Shown piece after piece: positions 11,957 through 23,115 of a stretch of 64,000 nucleotides of DNA. Within the stretch, counting starts at the first letter, position 1. Every line of letters begins with the position of its first letter. Source of the DNA: Lucifuga dentata. Taxonomy: Eukaryota > Chordata > Actinopteri > Ophidiiformes > Bythitidae. The stretch spans positions 1 through 64,000 of the forward strand of contig VXCM01000994.1 of NCBI GenBank assembly GCA_014773175.1. The letters run 5' to 3'. The translations under genes were made by a program, and so were the position numbers. The notes beneath the pieces are model-generated. The model ran no database searches and was not told the origin of the DNA. It saw nothing but the letters and a program-made list of their open reading frames with translations.

Positions 11957-12510
11957 AGGAGCATACTTTTGCACGTTTTTTTTTTTTTTGCACGTTTGAG
12001 CCCAATAAATATGTTACATTACTGACATCCATTTTCCAAAATATACTACTGGAGCACATTTTTTCCCTACTTTTTAGACTGCCATTGGTTTCAGTTCATT
12101 CTAGTACGCTATTAAAAGCAGCTTATAGAGACTCGAAACGTACCTAAATGTGTAATCTTCCACAGAGAACCAACCAGCTCTTATTTTTTGTCGAAGTTAT
12201 TTAATTTAACCAGTCCAGCGCGGAGCTACGGGGAAGAAAATGTATGTCTGCCCCAGGCAATATAGTCCCAGGAGAAGATGGGTTTTACCAGAGAAATTAA
12301 AAACAACCATTCCTTCTACATTTAGTCATAGCAGGTAAAATATTGAATTTTAAGGTGGGTGTATCACCTAAACATTTGATTGTCAAAGATTAGGAGATTT
12401 AGTAAACTATCTAAAACTCGGCTTTGTATTTTGGAAAATGATTGGCAGTAATGTAACATGCATGCAGGTAGCACTTATTGGGCTTAGTGCAAAATCACCA
12501 GTATGGTCCT
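11957..12510 (+). mobile_element. TTAA-target MITE, full length (copy C)
   Basis: A 554-bp element flanked by TTAA on the left (11953-11956) and TTAT on the right. The inverted termini carry GCACGTTTGAGCCCAATAAA and, at the other end, the complementary GGGCTTAGTGCAAAATCACC-type sequence up to GGTCCT. The termini also include inverted TGTTACATTACTGACA / GGCAGTAATGTAACATG blocks. The interior (for example ATATAGTCCCAGGAGAAGAT) matches the copies at 17.0 and 36.0 kb. No open frame for a transposase is present, so it is non-autonomous. An extra T-run lies inside the left end. Confidence 0.85.
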
Positions 12511-12662
12511 TTATGCAGGTAACAGATGAACAGACACCCACTCAAACACACATGGTTTTCACAAGCATTAAGTCATTAGCAGACGCAGCGAGATATTCTC
12601 ACTGCTCAGAACAACAAACAGGCTGTAGAAACAATAAACAGACACAGCCTGCCTTCTAGAGA

Positions 12663-12676
12663 GTGTGTGTGTGTGA

Positions 12677-12707
<31 letters not shown>

Positions 12708-12708
12708 T
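12663..12708. repeat. (GT)n-(GA)n microsatellite
   Basis: Short GT run followed by GA repeats. Confidence 0.85.
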
Positions 12709-12863
12709 CTGTCTCCAATGTTGCATCCCTGATAACTTCATCACCCACTCCACTCCACCCATGTACCCTACTGAAAACCACGGCCTGTCTGAAGAATACA
12801 AGCCTGGTGTGTGGGTGAATAAAGTTATTAGGGGAGGATATTTGGAGAAATTATAGGATTTTA

Positions 12864-12888
12864 TTTTTTTTTTTTTTTTTTTTTTTTT
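12864..12888. repeat. Poly-T tract
   Basis: T-run of about 25 immediately before the degenerate dispersed repeat at 12891. Confidence 0.9.
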
Positions 12889-12890
12889 GT

Positions 12891-13225
12891 TACTTGAGAG
12901 TTTCCATTTTTTCAAAATTTCTACTTTTCCTCCAACAGATTTAGAGAAAAATATTGTACTTTCTTACATCCTCAACATTTATGTTATGACATTTTACATT
13001 CAGCATGAACAAAGGAAGGGACTTTTGCGAATAGTTTTTTTCAAATCTCCAATTTTGGGCGCTAAATTTTATTAACACTCTGAAAAACAAATACCTTTAA
13101 TTAAAATTTTGAGTATATTTTCCTGATAATACTTGTTTTACCTTGTCAATTTTTTTGTATTTTTTTTAAATTTGTAATGGAGTAATTTTCCACTGCTCAT
13201 ATGATTTGAGTATTTCCACCAGAGT
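12891..13225. repeat. Degenerate copy of a teleost dispersed repeat (TACTTGAGTATTTCCA type)
   Basis: The left end TACTTGAGAGTTTCCATTTT and right end TTTGAGTATTTCCACCAGA resemble the ends of a very common fish DNA repeat. Between them are AAATATTGTACTTTCTTACA and TTTGTAATGGAGTAATTTT, also typical of it. The copy is strongly diverged. Family assignment is from memory of the consensus, so it is tentative. Confidence 0.45.
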
Positions 13226-13611
13226 GTGTGTGTGTGCTATAAAAGAGCATAATACCAACAGCTGTTAAAACCCATAAAAGATATAGAAAGTGTGTATTCT
13301 CGTGTTGAAACATGTTCACATGGTTGCAGGGTTAAATGGTTGAAAGGTGACGTGTTGCGCCATAGACATCTTTATGAACAGATGAAGGGCTCCCAGATGT
13401 TTTGGGGGTTTCTCTCGACCCTGAAGGATAATTACCCCACCCTCTTCCTTTCCCACGAGTCAGAGGTGGGGACATTAATAACGGGAAACGTCGGCCTCAG
13501 ACGCATTTTCTGCCCCTCAACATCTGCCTGCCATACATTACAAACTGATGCTCTGTGTGACTGCGCTGTTTATCCTCACATTTTGATGGGTAGAAATCTA
13601 TTTTGTGTACA

Positions 13612-13798
13612 CTCAGTGTGTGTGTGTGTGTGTGGGTGGGTGTATGGGTGGGTTATCGGGCTAAAACCCTATACAGCAGTAAAGTCAAACATGGCTGCCA
13701 TCTGTCAGACTTCCATGTTCCACATTGACATCTGGCTTGTCTGTGGTTGTCTTTTGTGTGTGTGCATGTGTGTGTATGTGTGTATATGTGTGTGTGTG
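13612..13798. repeat. Two (GT)n tracts, 13612-13634 and 13742-13798
   Basis: GT repeats with GGGT and GTAT/GCAT interruptions, about 110 bp apart. They create a long but spurious open frame rich in Cys and Val. Confidence 0.85.
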
Positions 13799-14914
13799 CC
13801 AGAAAAAAAGGCTGTCTGCTACTGTAAGGGAAAAAATGTGCTTAAAGGGGACTCCAATCAAAAGTAGGTTTAGTGATGTTTTTTTTAATTAAAGCCGGCA
13901 GCTACAAAGCAACATAATTTAATTTTTAGAAGGTTAATATAATTTAATATCCAAGTCGTGTTACAGACACCAAAGCACACACTCCTCTGATATAATATCT
14001 CTTTATTGGATAGTAGGAGTGCAGTCTGAGCTGAAGAAGTTCAATTGTTATTGAGTCGAGCTTCCTGTGGACAGAGGAAACCACTTCATTTTCCACCGTT
14101 AAGCTTTGATTCTCCACTTCCTGTTAGTCTTCTTTCCAGTGACGAATACCAGCGACAAAAATATCCTTAAAAGTTCATGGGATAAAAATAGGTTAACAGT
14201 ACTATTTTTTTCTTCTAAAGTTGATGATTTCTTTGGCATTTTAAACATAATTTGGCAGTTCAGCAGACTGAGACAGAACAGACTGAGAGAAAGAGAAGAT
14301 AATGACAGAATTTAAAGTTGATATTTGATGTGGTTATGGAATGATAAGTTTGAAAAACTGACATTTTTCCCTCTTGGCAAATAAATCAAAGAAACACACT
14401 ATTACACTATTCAAAGTGATATATATTCTTCTGTAGAATGGGGCTTCAAGTGATATGTTCAGTTCTACTTTGTTATAATTGGTTCTTCTTCGCTGGATGA
14501 TTTGGGTCGGGTCTTATTTCTAAGGATCTGTGAAGACCTCTATTTCAGAGTTTGTTTATTGAGTTTGTGGGTTCTATGTCATGCTTCAGTATACATTTTT
14601 CCCCACAAAATCACTTCCACACATCATGTAAGCTAAGTCATGAGACATTACTATTGTATTTTAGCAAATGACCTGTTTGCTAACGAGCATAGACCAAGCC
14701 AAACGAGTGTCTGCACACAGAGAGGCCACAATAAGGAATGGACAGAACTTAAAACTTGGGCGTGGGCAACATTTTTTTTTAAATCATCTTTTGTGTTTTT
14801 TATTTGCTAAAATTTCATCTATAAACCACTCATTGTCAAAATACATCTCACTGCGTTAAACTTCTATGTTCCTTCGTATCTATGTTCCCAGGATCCTATG
14901 TTCCTCAGTTAGTG

Positions 14915-15273
14915 CAGGCAGTCCCCAGGTTACGAACAAATTCCGTTCCTACGGCTGTCTTTAAGTCGGATTTGTACGTAAGTCGGAACAGTTATGTAAA
15001 GTGAGTATCTAGTGTATATTTTACCTTTCTATGCATAAGAAACGTTAAAGAAACAGTTCCAGATATACCATAACATCTTAAACATAATAATATGGCTGAA
15101 CTTCTGACGCGCAATGTTTTGATGTGCGTCGCGAAGTAGTGCGCCGTTTGTTACTACGAATCATTGTATGTAACTCGAATTTTTAATTTAATAAGCTTTA
15201 TGGCAGTCAGTTCATAAGGTTCATAAATACAGATTGTTCATAAGTCGGACGTTTGTAAATCGGGGACTGCCTG
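14915..15273. mobile_element. Tc1/mariner-type MITE
   Basis: A 359-bp element with inverted ends CAGGCAGTCCCCAGGTTACG and, on the right, AAATCGGGGACTGCCTG. It is followed by TA on the right; TG replaces TA on the left. Inner terminal sequence TAAGTCGGA is also inverted and repeated. The CAGTCCCC...TACGAAC...TAAGTCGGA end type is widespread in animal mariner-like non-autonomous elements. No transposase frame is present. A CpG-rich core lies at 15100-15150. Confidence 0.75.
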
Positions 15274-15288
15274 TATTCTGCTAATACA

Positions 15289-15325
15289 CTAACCCTAATC
15301 TTAACTGTAACCTTAACCCTAACCC
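15289..15325. repeat. Degenerate interstitial telomere-like repeat (CCCTAA)n
   Basis: CTAACCCTAATC, CCTTAACCCTAACCC and variants over 37 bp, directly right of the mariner-type MITE. Confidence 0.6.
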
Positions 15326-16320
15326 AGTATGTGCTCTATTGTGCCATATAGAGCTGGGGAACATAGAACTAGAAATAAACTCCATTTATTTGTATAAACA
15401 AATATCACATACAATATATCAAAGACTTTTACAGGCCCAAGCTCTGTAAGAAGATGAAGAAAACCTCCTTTAAAAAATTTATTATATAAGGAACAAAATG
15501 GAGGAAACCTTGGAAAAGACAATTCAAAAAGGGAAAATGGGTGCACACCCTGAGGCAGTAGAAAATATCCTTGATTGGATCTAAGTTCATTTAATGGTAC
15601 ATTAGCAGTAAAATAAGACAATAATTGCCTTTGCAAAGGACCGAAAAGACCCCTAAATGTTAAGATAAGGATACAAAACTGTCCTCTATAGCCAAATAAT
15701 AATAATAATTACAGCAAATAGGGCGAACTTAAACATCTCAATTAAGCTTGGCGAGACACTCGTCATTCGCTTGCTGCAGACGTGCTTTCTTGTTGAGGCT
15801 GATAAATGTGTAATTATACCAAAAAACCTGTGTGTGCAGCCTGAAATAAGAGGTGCTGTGTTGGGTTGTGTCTCAATGTCACCATCAGTGTGTGTGTGTT
15901 GATACATAGTCAGAATGGAAAGGTTCCTTGTGGTCGTTATGGCTGTCTGTGCTTGTCTGCAGGCCTTCAGCAGCAGCTAGCAGAGATGGGAATGTAATCA
16001 CAGCATCGCCGCCGATAAATATTGATTTGGTTGTTAGGTTTTAGCCCCAAGCTGCAAGCCGACTACAAGCGTCACACCTTAACCACATTTGGGCATTAAT
16101 AATGAGAATGGGAGGGAGCTGGGGCATTTTTAGTCGGTGACAGAATGGCTTTCGGACCCAATCTCACAGTCCATGTTTACCTCTGGAGGGGAAGGAGCCA
16201 GGGGATTGTTTTTAAGTGTGTGCATGTGTGTATACTTTAGGTGTTTTAAGTGCTCAAGATGTCCAAGTAGGCATTAGTCCAAGACGTGACATATTTGCCT
16301 CCAGAGTATAAAGAATCAGG

Positions 16321-16322
<2 letters not shown>

Positions 16323-16354
<32 letters not shown>
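16323..16354. repeat. (GT)n microsatellite
   Basis: Perfect run of 16 GT units. Confidence 0.95.
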
Positions 16355-16356
<2 letters not shown>

Positions 16357-16491
16357 GCTGGAATGAGTTTGGACCAGCGGAGTTCCTATCTTTCAGAATG
16401 TCAGCGCATTGATTTAAGAATTAAAGAAAGTTACAGGGCATGGCGAGGTGCTTGGGTCTTTGAAAGTCAACCCAATACTGTGTACAGTGCT

Positions 16492-16522
16492 TGTGTGTGT
16501 GTGTGTGTGCGTGCGTGCGTGT
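16492..16522. repeat. (GT)n-(GTGC)n microsatellite
   Basis: GT units passing into GTGC repeats. Confidence 0.85.
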
Positions 16523-16981
16523 AAAAGACAGGAAAGTGAGACGATAACAGTGTGTTAGCGTCCTCAGCTGCCAGATGTAGACTGGGTGGCATAAGAGGAG
16601 TGAATCATGGCTTTAATTAAGTTGAAGAAGGCTGAGCAGCGTCTCATTAACATTCAGACTTCCCTGCTCCACACCAGCTACTGGGACACATTATGGAACG
16701 ACTGGGAGGACATTTTTCCACTCCTCCTTCCTCCTCTGCTTCTGGATTTTTGACTCATTCATTGTTTGCCAAAGAAAAAGAATCAATGTTTAGGTGTTCC
16801 TCGCATTCTGTGAGGTCTTTTGTGAGAAAGTGCTGCGATTCCCTTTTTCAGTGGACCTACTTTCACATGTTACAAGAAGCATGATAAGCTAGTAAGGTGT
16901 GATTTATACTTGACATAAACTCTGAACACACATTCCCCGCTAAAAACAATGTGTTGCTCTCATACTCCCTTCCATATTTAA

Positions 16982-17550
16982 AGGACCGTACCACCCATTT
17001 TGCATGTTTGAACCTAATATATTCAATTTTCATACACGTAACGTTACTGACAATCATTTCCCAAAGCATACTACTGTAATGGTGAATTAAAAATATTTTT
17101 CCTACCTTCCAGACCACCACTGGTTTCAGTTCATTCTGGTACGCTATTAAAATCAATTTGTTGATACTTGAAATGTTCTTGGGATAGGTAATCTGTTATT
17201 GTGAACAAGACGTGTATTCAGGTTTTTTCAAAGTTTTGTAATTTTAGTACTTAAGTGTGATAAAAAGTGTGGAGTGAATGTATGTCTCCACCAGAGAATA
17301 TAGTCCAAAAAGAAGATCTGTGTTTATCAAAAAATTTTAATGACCATGACTTCATAAGGCTGCGTAACTATTAGCAGGTGAAACATTGATTTTTAAGGTG
17401 GGTGTATCGCTTGAATATTTGATTTTGAAAGATTAAGAGATTTTGTAAAATATCAGGAAAGCTGAAATACAGTTTTATCCTTTGGGAAATGATTGTCAGT
17501 AACGTAACATGTATGAAAATTGAACAAATGCAAATGGGTGGTATGGTTCT
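16982..17550 (+). mobile_element. TTAA-target MITE, full length (copy D)
   Basis: A 569-bp element with an exact TTAA on both sides (16978-16981 and 17551-17554). Ends are AGGACCGTACCACCCATTTT and AAATGGGTGGTATGGTTCT, which are inverted repeats of each other. This is the best-preserved target duplication in the family. The interior matches copies C and E. It is non-coding. Confidence 0.9.
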
Positions 17551-18634
17551 TTAATGTCAATCTGGAGAATTATGCTGCTTTTGTAGTATCTTGGAACTGG
17601 GAAGCCACAATTACATCATTTACAACCGCCACATGTTCAAGCTAAACAAAGTGGAAGACAACATCAAATTAACAGGATCCGCCTGGTAGCCATCTTTCAT
17701 CTTGTACATACATATGCAGACAATATTGTGTAAACCTGGCCTAGGAGTAAGCTAGATAGTTTTGGCGTGAGAACTAAAAATGAGAGTTATAGCCTTCCCT
17801 AAAATGTCTTGTGGCTGCATTGCATTCTCATCTATTTTCTGTTACGTGAATATAGAATGAAGCATTTCATTGATGATGTTTTAGAACTTTCTATCAGACT
17901 CCAGCGCATGATGTGATATTATCTCAGTTTTTGTTATCTACGGGAATATAAAAAATACATCCATAACTCAAACTGCAGCATGCACCGTCAGTGTTTCAAG
18001 CTTATTGTCATTGTCTTGATTAAAAGCTTTTTTTCCGCCGCTCCTTTTGCCTCATATATCAGCATCTTGATGCTTTTAATTTTCCACAGCGGCTGCAGTT
18101 TCTAAATGAAATTTCTTTTTCAGAATTGCTGATGCAACAACTTAAATCTGTGGAGACCACACTAATATGTGCAGTTATACCTGATTAATTATGCAGGCAA
18201 ACACTCCTCCCCTCTCCTCTCCCTTTTGTGCATCTGTGCATCAATCACGTTTACGCTTCACTTCCATCTTCCTTCTCTTTCCCTTTGTTGCATCTTTCTT
18301 TTCCCTTAATCTATCCATCTGGGCTCAGAGTCAGATGATTTTTTTTCCAGCCTTGGTTTATTCTGCCAGCGTGGCTGATTTTGGCCTGCGGGGCAGTGGT
18401 CTGGTGCAGATTCCACCATGCGGCATGGCAGCTCAGAGCCCAGCTGGCTGCACCAACAGAGACTGAAAAAGTCCTGTCATGTCCATCCAAAGAGGTCATG
18501 GTGGACATGTTGGTAGAGCAGAGCAAACTCAGCAAGAAGTTAACATGCAGTCACAGCCTGAGCAAGCCTCCATGATCCGGCCGGGCTGTGGTTTGACAGT
18601 CGACAGACATGCCTGTTCACTCAGAAAATTTTCT

Positions 18635-18985
18635 CATCCTCCTTGGGAGCATGAATGTGCTCAGCCAATTTCATGGCAGTCTGCCTTTAGGTTATGAGAT
18701 AGTTGAGATTTGGCCTGAGGATGCCACTAAAGGAAGGCTCATGGAGGTTCCAAAATGGAAAGGGTTCATCCTATAGGGAGCATGAATGTGCTCAGGAAAT
18801 TTCACAGCAATCTGCCGGTTAGATTTGACATTTTTAAGTACAAGTGTTGCAGCAGAGAAAAGATCAGGGAGTCGTTAAACATATTAGGATTCAACTTCTT
18901 GGGATCACTTTCGTGGGAATCTGGCAACTTATTTTTCATTGGTCAAAATGTTGGTCATAATTAGAGTCTGGCCTGATGTTGGCAC
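18635..18985 (+). repeat. Dispersed repeat with internal duplication (GAGCATGAATGTGCTCAG type)
   Basis: GGGAGCATGAATGTGCTCAG followed by AATTTCA and a CAATCTGCC/CAGTCTGCC block occurs twice, about 125 bp apart. Between them lies an AGTTGAGATTTGGCCTGA-like segment. Such text is typical of a frequent teleost retroposon-derived repeat. Partial relatives occur at 21.4-21.7 and 32.4-32.6 kb. Confidence 0.5.
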
Positions 18986-19121
18986 TAAAATAAAGGTAAA
19001 GGAGTTACCAGATGTTTTTAGGAATTGTAGGCTGGGGACCATTTGTACCCACTCCAATTCCAAAATCCAGGACATTATAACTAGCAGTTGTTGAGATGAG
19101 TATTTGAGGAACAGACTGTTC

Positions 19122-19149
19122 AAAAAAAAAAAAAAAAAAAAAAAAAAAA
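19122..19149. repeat. Poly-A tract
   Basis: Run of 28 A, just before a CT-rich segment. Confidence 0.9.
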
Positions 19150-19578
19150 CTTTCTCTTTCCCTCTCTCTCTCTTTGTTACACAGACACAAAATCCTACCT
19201 CCTCTCTAAACCTCTGTGAACGCAGCGTCTGTGGTGTGGTGTCTGGCTCGGATACACCATTACTGAGAGGAAAAATCAGGAAAAGGGGAATAAGGGGAAA
19301 GAGAAAAAGAAGAAAAGGATGCAGGATGTTATGATGACTTGAATGGAGATGACGCTGGGGCGTAGAAGATGGAGAGATTGAGATCAGAAGACAAACAGAG
19401 GGAGAGGAAAAACAGATCCCATAGCTGGTGGACTGGATTTTTTTTAAGGACAGTAGCAGCCTACTTCCTTCAGTACTTTTTCTTTCTGAATAAAAGGCTG
19501 AAGGAGATCGTTGAGATTTTAATTCAACAGATTGAGAGATGTAGGTTTAGGTTATAACCAATTTTATATTGGGATTAA

Positions 19579-20713
19579 AGGTGCTACATGTAGGGTTTTT
19601 TTTAACATATGTAAGCAAATATATTATCACATACATCACCTCCCTCATCTGTTATAGCTTGTGTCATTCAAAGAGCCAGCAAGGCAAAAAGAGACAGGAT
19701 GTGGATATGACCGTTGCTACTATTACTACATATTCAAATGCATGCTGTAGCCTATAGAGCTCAAGTTACCAAGTTACCCTTCATCAATTTCTAGTATTTT
19801 CACAGAGCAATAATATAAAACTTTAATTGGTTACAAAAATGAAGCTAGAACCCCAAAGGCACGTTGTGGTCTGAAACAGTGATCTTAAAAATTAATTTGT
19901 GTCACACTGTGCAAGAAAAGTATAATAAAATCTTACTTATAAGACGGTAAGTTTGATGCATGTCAGTTTGTGCAGTGGCTGGTGAATCACAATGCTACAG
20001 CAAGCAAGGAAAAAAAAATGCGTTGTCAAATTGTTCTTGTGATGCGTAACATAAGTGTCATAATGTGAAATAATGTAAATTAAACTTGTGTTAAATGCAG
20101 TAGAGAATTTCACTCTGTCTGCATGTGCCACATCTTTGCTAAAGCTAACTACTCACCTGGAATCTAATTCCTCAGCTGCAAGTTTTTTGGATTTATCATA
20201 CTAGCTGGAAGACACATCACACAAACAGCACTTTGACTGCTACAAAAGCCCTTTTTATGCAAAATCAAACAAAACAAAGTTCTTTCCCATTTTGCCTTCA
20301 TTTTCATTTCATTTTCATGATGTATTCCTATTGGTTGGTTTATAGCATGGGTTGTAGCTGCAGTCAAATTGTGAGATTTATTGCAAGCTGTCTTTGCTAA
20401 ATTGAGCATCAGTGCACCAGTTTTTGATCGTCAATCAAAGATTGCGTCACGATTCTCTCATGATTGCCAACTTTCATCTGTGAAACCCAAAAAATTGCAG
20501 CATGCCGGAGCCTTTATACTGAAGTTTGATCTCCCTGCTCCCTCTTTACGCTGCAGAGAAATCTAACAGAACTACCTTTTAAGATTAACCTGGTAGCAGT
20601 TAAACCGCAGTGCAGAAGCTGCTTGAGGCCGATAGTCTCTCTCTCTGTCTTCACAGCAATTATACTAATGTCTCAAAATGAATGTGCCATTAAAAACTCT
20701 ACACGTTGCACCT
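19579..20713. mobile_element. TTAA-target DNA element, about 1.1 kb, second family
   Basis: Inverted ends AGGTGCTACATGTAGGGTTT and, on the right, AAAACTCTACACGTTGCACCT. Each is flanked outward by TTAA (19575-19578 and 20714-20717), giving a 1,135-bp element. There is no open frame for a transposase, so it is non-autonomous or dead. Ends of the form TTAA/AGG resemble the smaller MITE family in this window but the sequences differ. TTAA targets are known for piggyBac and Kolobok elements; I cannot choose between them. Confidence 0.7.
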
Positions 20714-21439
20714 TTAAAAGACGGAGGCAGGGTTGTTTGCGAGTCTGCTTGCTGTGCTGGAGAGTCAGAGTCGGGCTCCAGCCAAACCACATCCAGACAA
20801 ACACAGAAGAACGTCATAATACTACCAGAGAGCTAATGACAGCTGTCTATTCCTCAGACCATTTCTCCTCTCTTCTCTTCCTCATCTGTCTACCCTCTTC
20901 TCTCACTCCTTGGCTTCTCTCTTTTTTCATGCCCTCCTTTACTCGTCTTGTCTCTTTCATCTCCCTTGGAGCAATGACCTGGGATAACCAGCATTTACCA
21001 TCAGTATGAATGGGTTAACATGGGTTACTCAACCAGGCTCTACAACCTAACCTGGGTTTTCCAGTCGTTTACTACTACTACTACTACTCGTTTACTACTG
21101 TTTAAAAATAAAACCGCAGTGATGTAATCCCTGATTTGAAATATGACAACATTGTGGAGCAGAAGTATACAAGGTCTGGTATAATTTCAAGGTTTATCGG
21201 TAATGAGTATGCAACTGCAGACAAGTAATTATTTTCCTGTGACCAATCGTCTGGTGCACAGTAAGCACAGGCTGAATATGTGTTAATATCCTGCATCATT
21301 CAAAGGGTTTGTGTATAAAAGTGACTTTATCAGAACTTTCTCGTTATTTCTCCTTTGGCTTTCTCACTCATCTCTATTCATCTCTGCGTAGCCACGCTCA
21401 GGGGCTGTTGGGATGGTAATGTTGGTCTATCCGTCTTTT

Positions 21440-21745
21440 GTCCGGAGAGAAAAATGTTTTGATTAGTAGTGGGTGGATTCGCATGAAATTTGTGAAGATA
21501 TTCATGTCGATTTCTTTCTCATTATTTTGAGTTTATGCTCAGTTTTCCTGTAGCGCCGCTATTTTTTTTTTGTCCGATGTTTTGGTTCTTGACAAGATAT
21601 GGTGAAAAGCATTGGTTGAGTTTTCTTGAAATTCAATGTGGATAATCATGGTTGAATTTTGATGATTTTTTTCAACTGCTTGGCTTTTCTTCTAGCACCA
21701 CCCTCAGGTCACAGCATCCCTGGTCTCCAAAGAATTAACCCTTTT
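21440..21745. repeat. Diverged dispersed repeat
   Basis: TTTTCTTCTAGCACCACCCT and TTTTCCTGTAGCGCCGCTAT are two related blocks about 150 bp apart, surrounded by AAATTTGTGAAGATATTCATG-type text. They resemble the copy at 32.4 kb (CTTTCCTCCAGTGCCACCAT). Likely an old retroposon-derived repeat; limits are approximate. Confidence 0.4.
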
Positions 21746-22139
21746 GATGCATGTAACAACCACCCAGAGGGGCCATTCTAAGGCCAAACTTTATTTTCTG
21801 GTGTGTAATGAGTATTAGAGCATCATGGGATGGCAGCGTTGTTGAATACTTCTACTCTTTTCCTCCATTTATAAGATTCAGGTGCTTTGTAGAAGAAGCT
21901 CAAAATTAATCTATCAGTATCTGGCTGAGATGGCCCATCCCTCATTGTTTCTGACTATACGTGTGTGTGTGTAGTATTACCCAAAAACTATTCCTCTGTC
22001 CATTTTTTTCTGGGTTTCATGAATCACCAGTCATGGTGATCAGGAGATATTTATGAATGCTGGCTGGGCATCTGTCACCTGCTCTTGGAACCTGAGAAGG
22101 ATGGAAGGACCATCAGGTAGCAGGGAAGGGTGAACAACA

Positions 22140-22166
22140 GAAAGAGAGAGAGAGCGAGAGAGAGAA
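22140..22166. repeat. (GA)n microsatellite
   Basis: Imperfect GA repeat. Confidence 0.85.
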
Positions 22167-22829
22167 GAGGGAGGAGGGGGAACAAAGGCAGAAATCTTTA
22201 ACACCTTCCTCCTCCTACCAGTGTGCTTTCCAGGCAGGAGGGGGTTGCCATGGTGACAACATGGAGGGCTGCAATGGGAGTTGAGCGACGTCCTGGTTGG
22301 CTGGGGGCCGGCCAACACAATGGCGGAGTTGGAGTGTGGGAGCGTAATCGGAAGAGTTTAACGATTTATCTTTGTCAGACTTTTTCTCTTTGCATCTCAC
22401 GTTACTGGCATGGGGTGTGAATACATTTGCATGGCGAAATCATATGAAGAGGGGGAAATTATACATAAATCGTGGATAAAGAAAGAGAAATGTTTAGTAT
22501 TTTTCTTTGCTGTCAGGTGAAACCTCCAACTTGTCTGTAAAAAGTTGTCTTGTTTTTACATGACTGCTTTGCATTTTTCAGTTTATCCAACGGCATCTGA
22601 AAGAGTTTCATCAGCTTAAGCGTTATATAATTTTCTCAAACTGCTGGGAGCTCATTATAACCCTTTAATTGGCATTAAAGTTAAAAAGAAATCACCAAAA
22701 TTGGACTTGGGTTTTCATATGGCGTGGGTGATATAATGACATAGAGTAAAATTAAATTATGTTTGAATGATTAAAGTTCATCCAAAATTGCATCACCTTC
22801 CCTGCAACTACTTGGTTCCTCAAGCAAGT

Positions 22830-23115
22830 TCCCTTGTTCTCATTCCCACCATGAAGATTATGGAAATTAAAATCAGTGATATAATTTCCACAGCACACAA
22901 CATACCTTCTGGTGGCAATTCCTCATCATGAGGGACTGTGCTAGTGTTTCGTGTCTCCAGTAAAAACGTTAAAGAGTGTATCATGCTGATGTCGCGTTTG
23001 TTGGCCAGTGACCCAGAATAGCATCCATTGTGTTTTATTACCATTTACTTTTCATACGTCACACTGCTTCATGATATGGGTAATTCCAAGTTCGCTTTTG
23101 TTTTGCTGTGTGGCT
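22830..23115 (+). repeat. Dispersed repeat shared with 49.5-49.9 kb
   Basis: CATTCCCACCATGAAGATTA at the left and CACTGCTTCATGATATGGGTAA-type text, AATTCCAAGTT and TTTGTTTTGCTGTGTG at the right recur in the same order at 49.46-49.83 kb. No terminal inverted repeats were identified. It is possibly a decayed DNA element. Confidence 0.5.

Noticed and set aside
13292..13867. 191-codon open frame on the + strand
   Set aside because: Its second half is translated (GT)n repeat (Cys/Val runs). No domain, no splice context and no coding-like composition.
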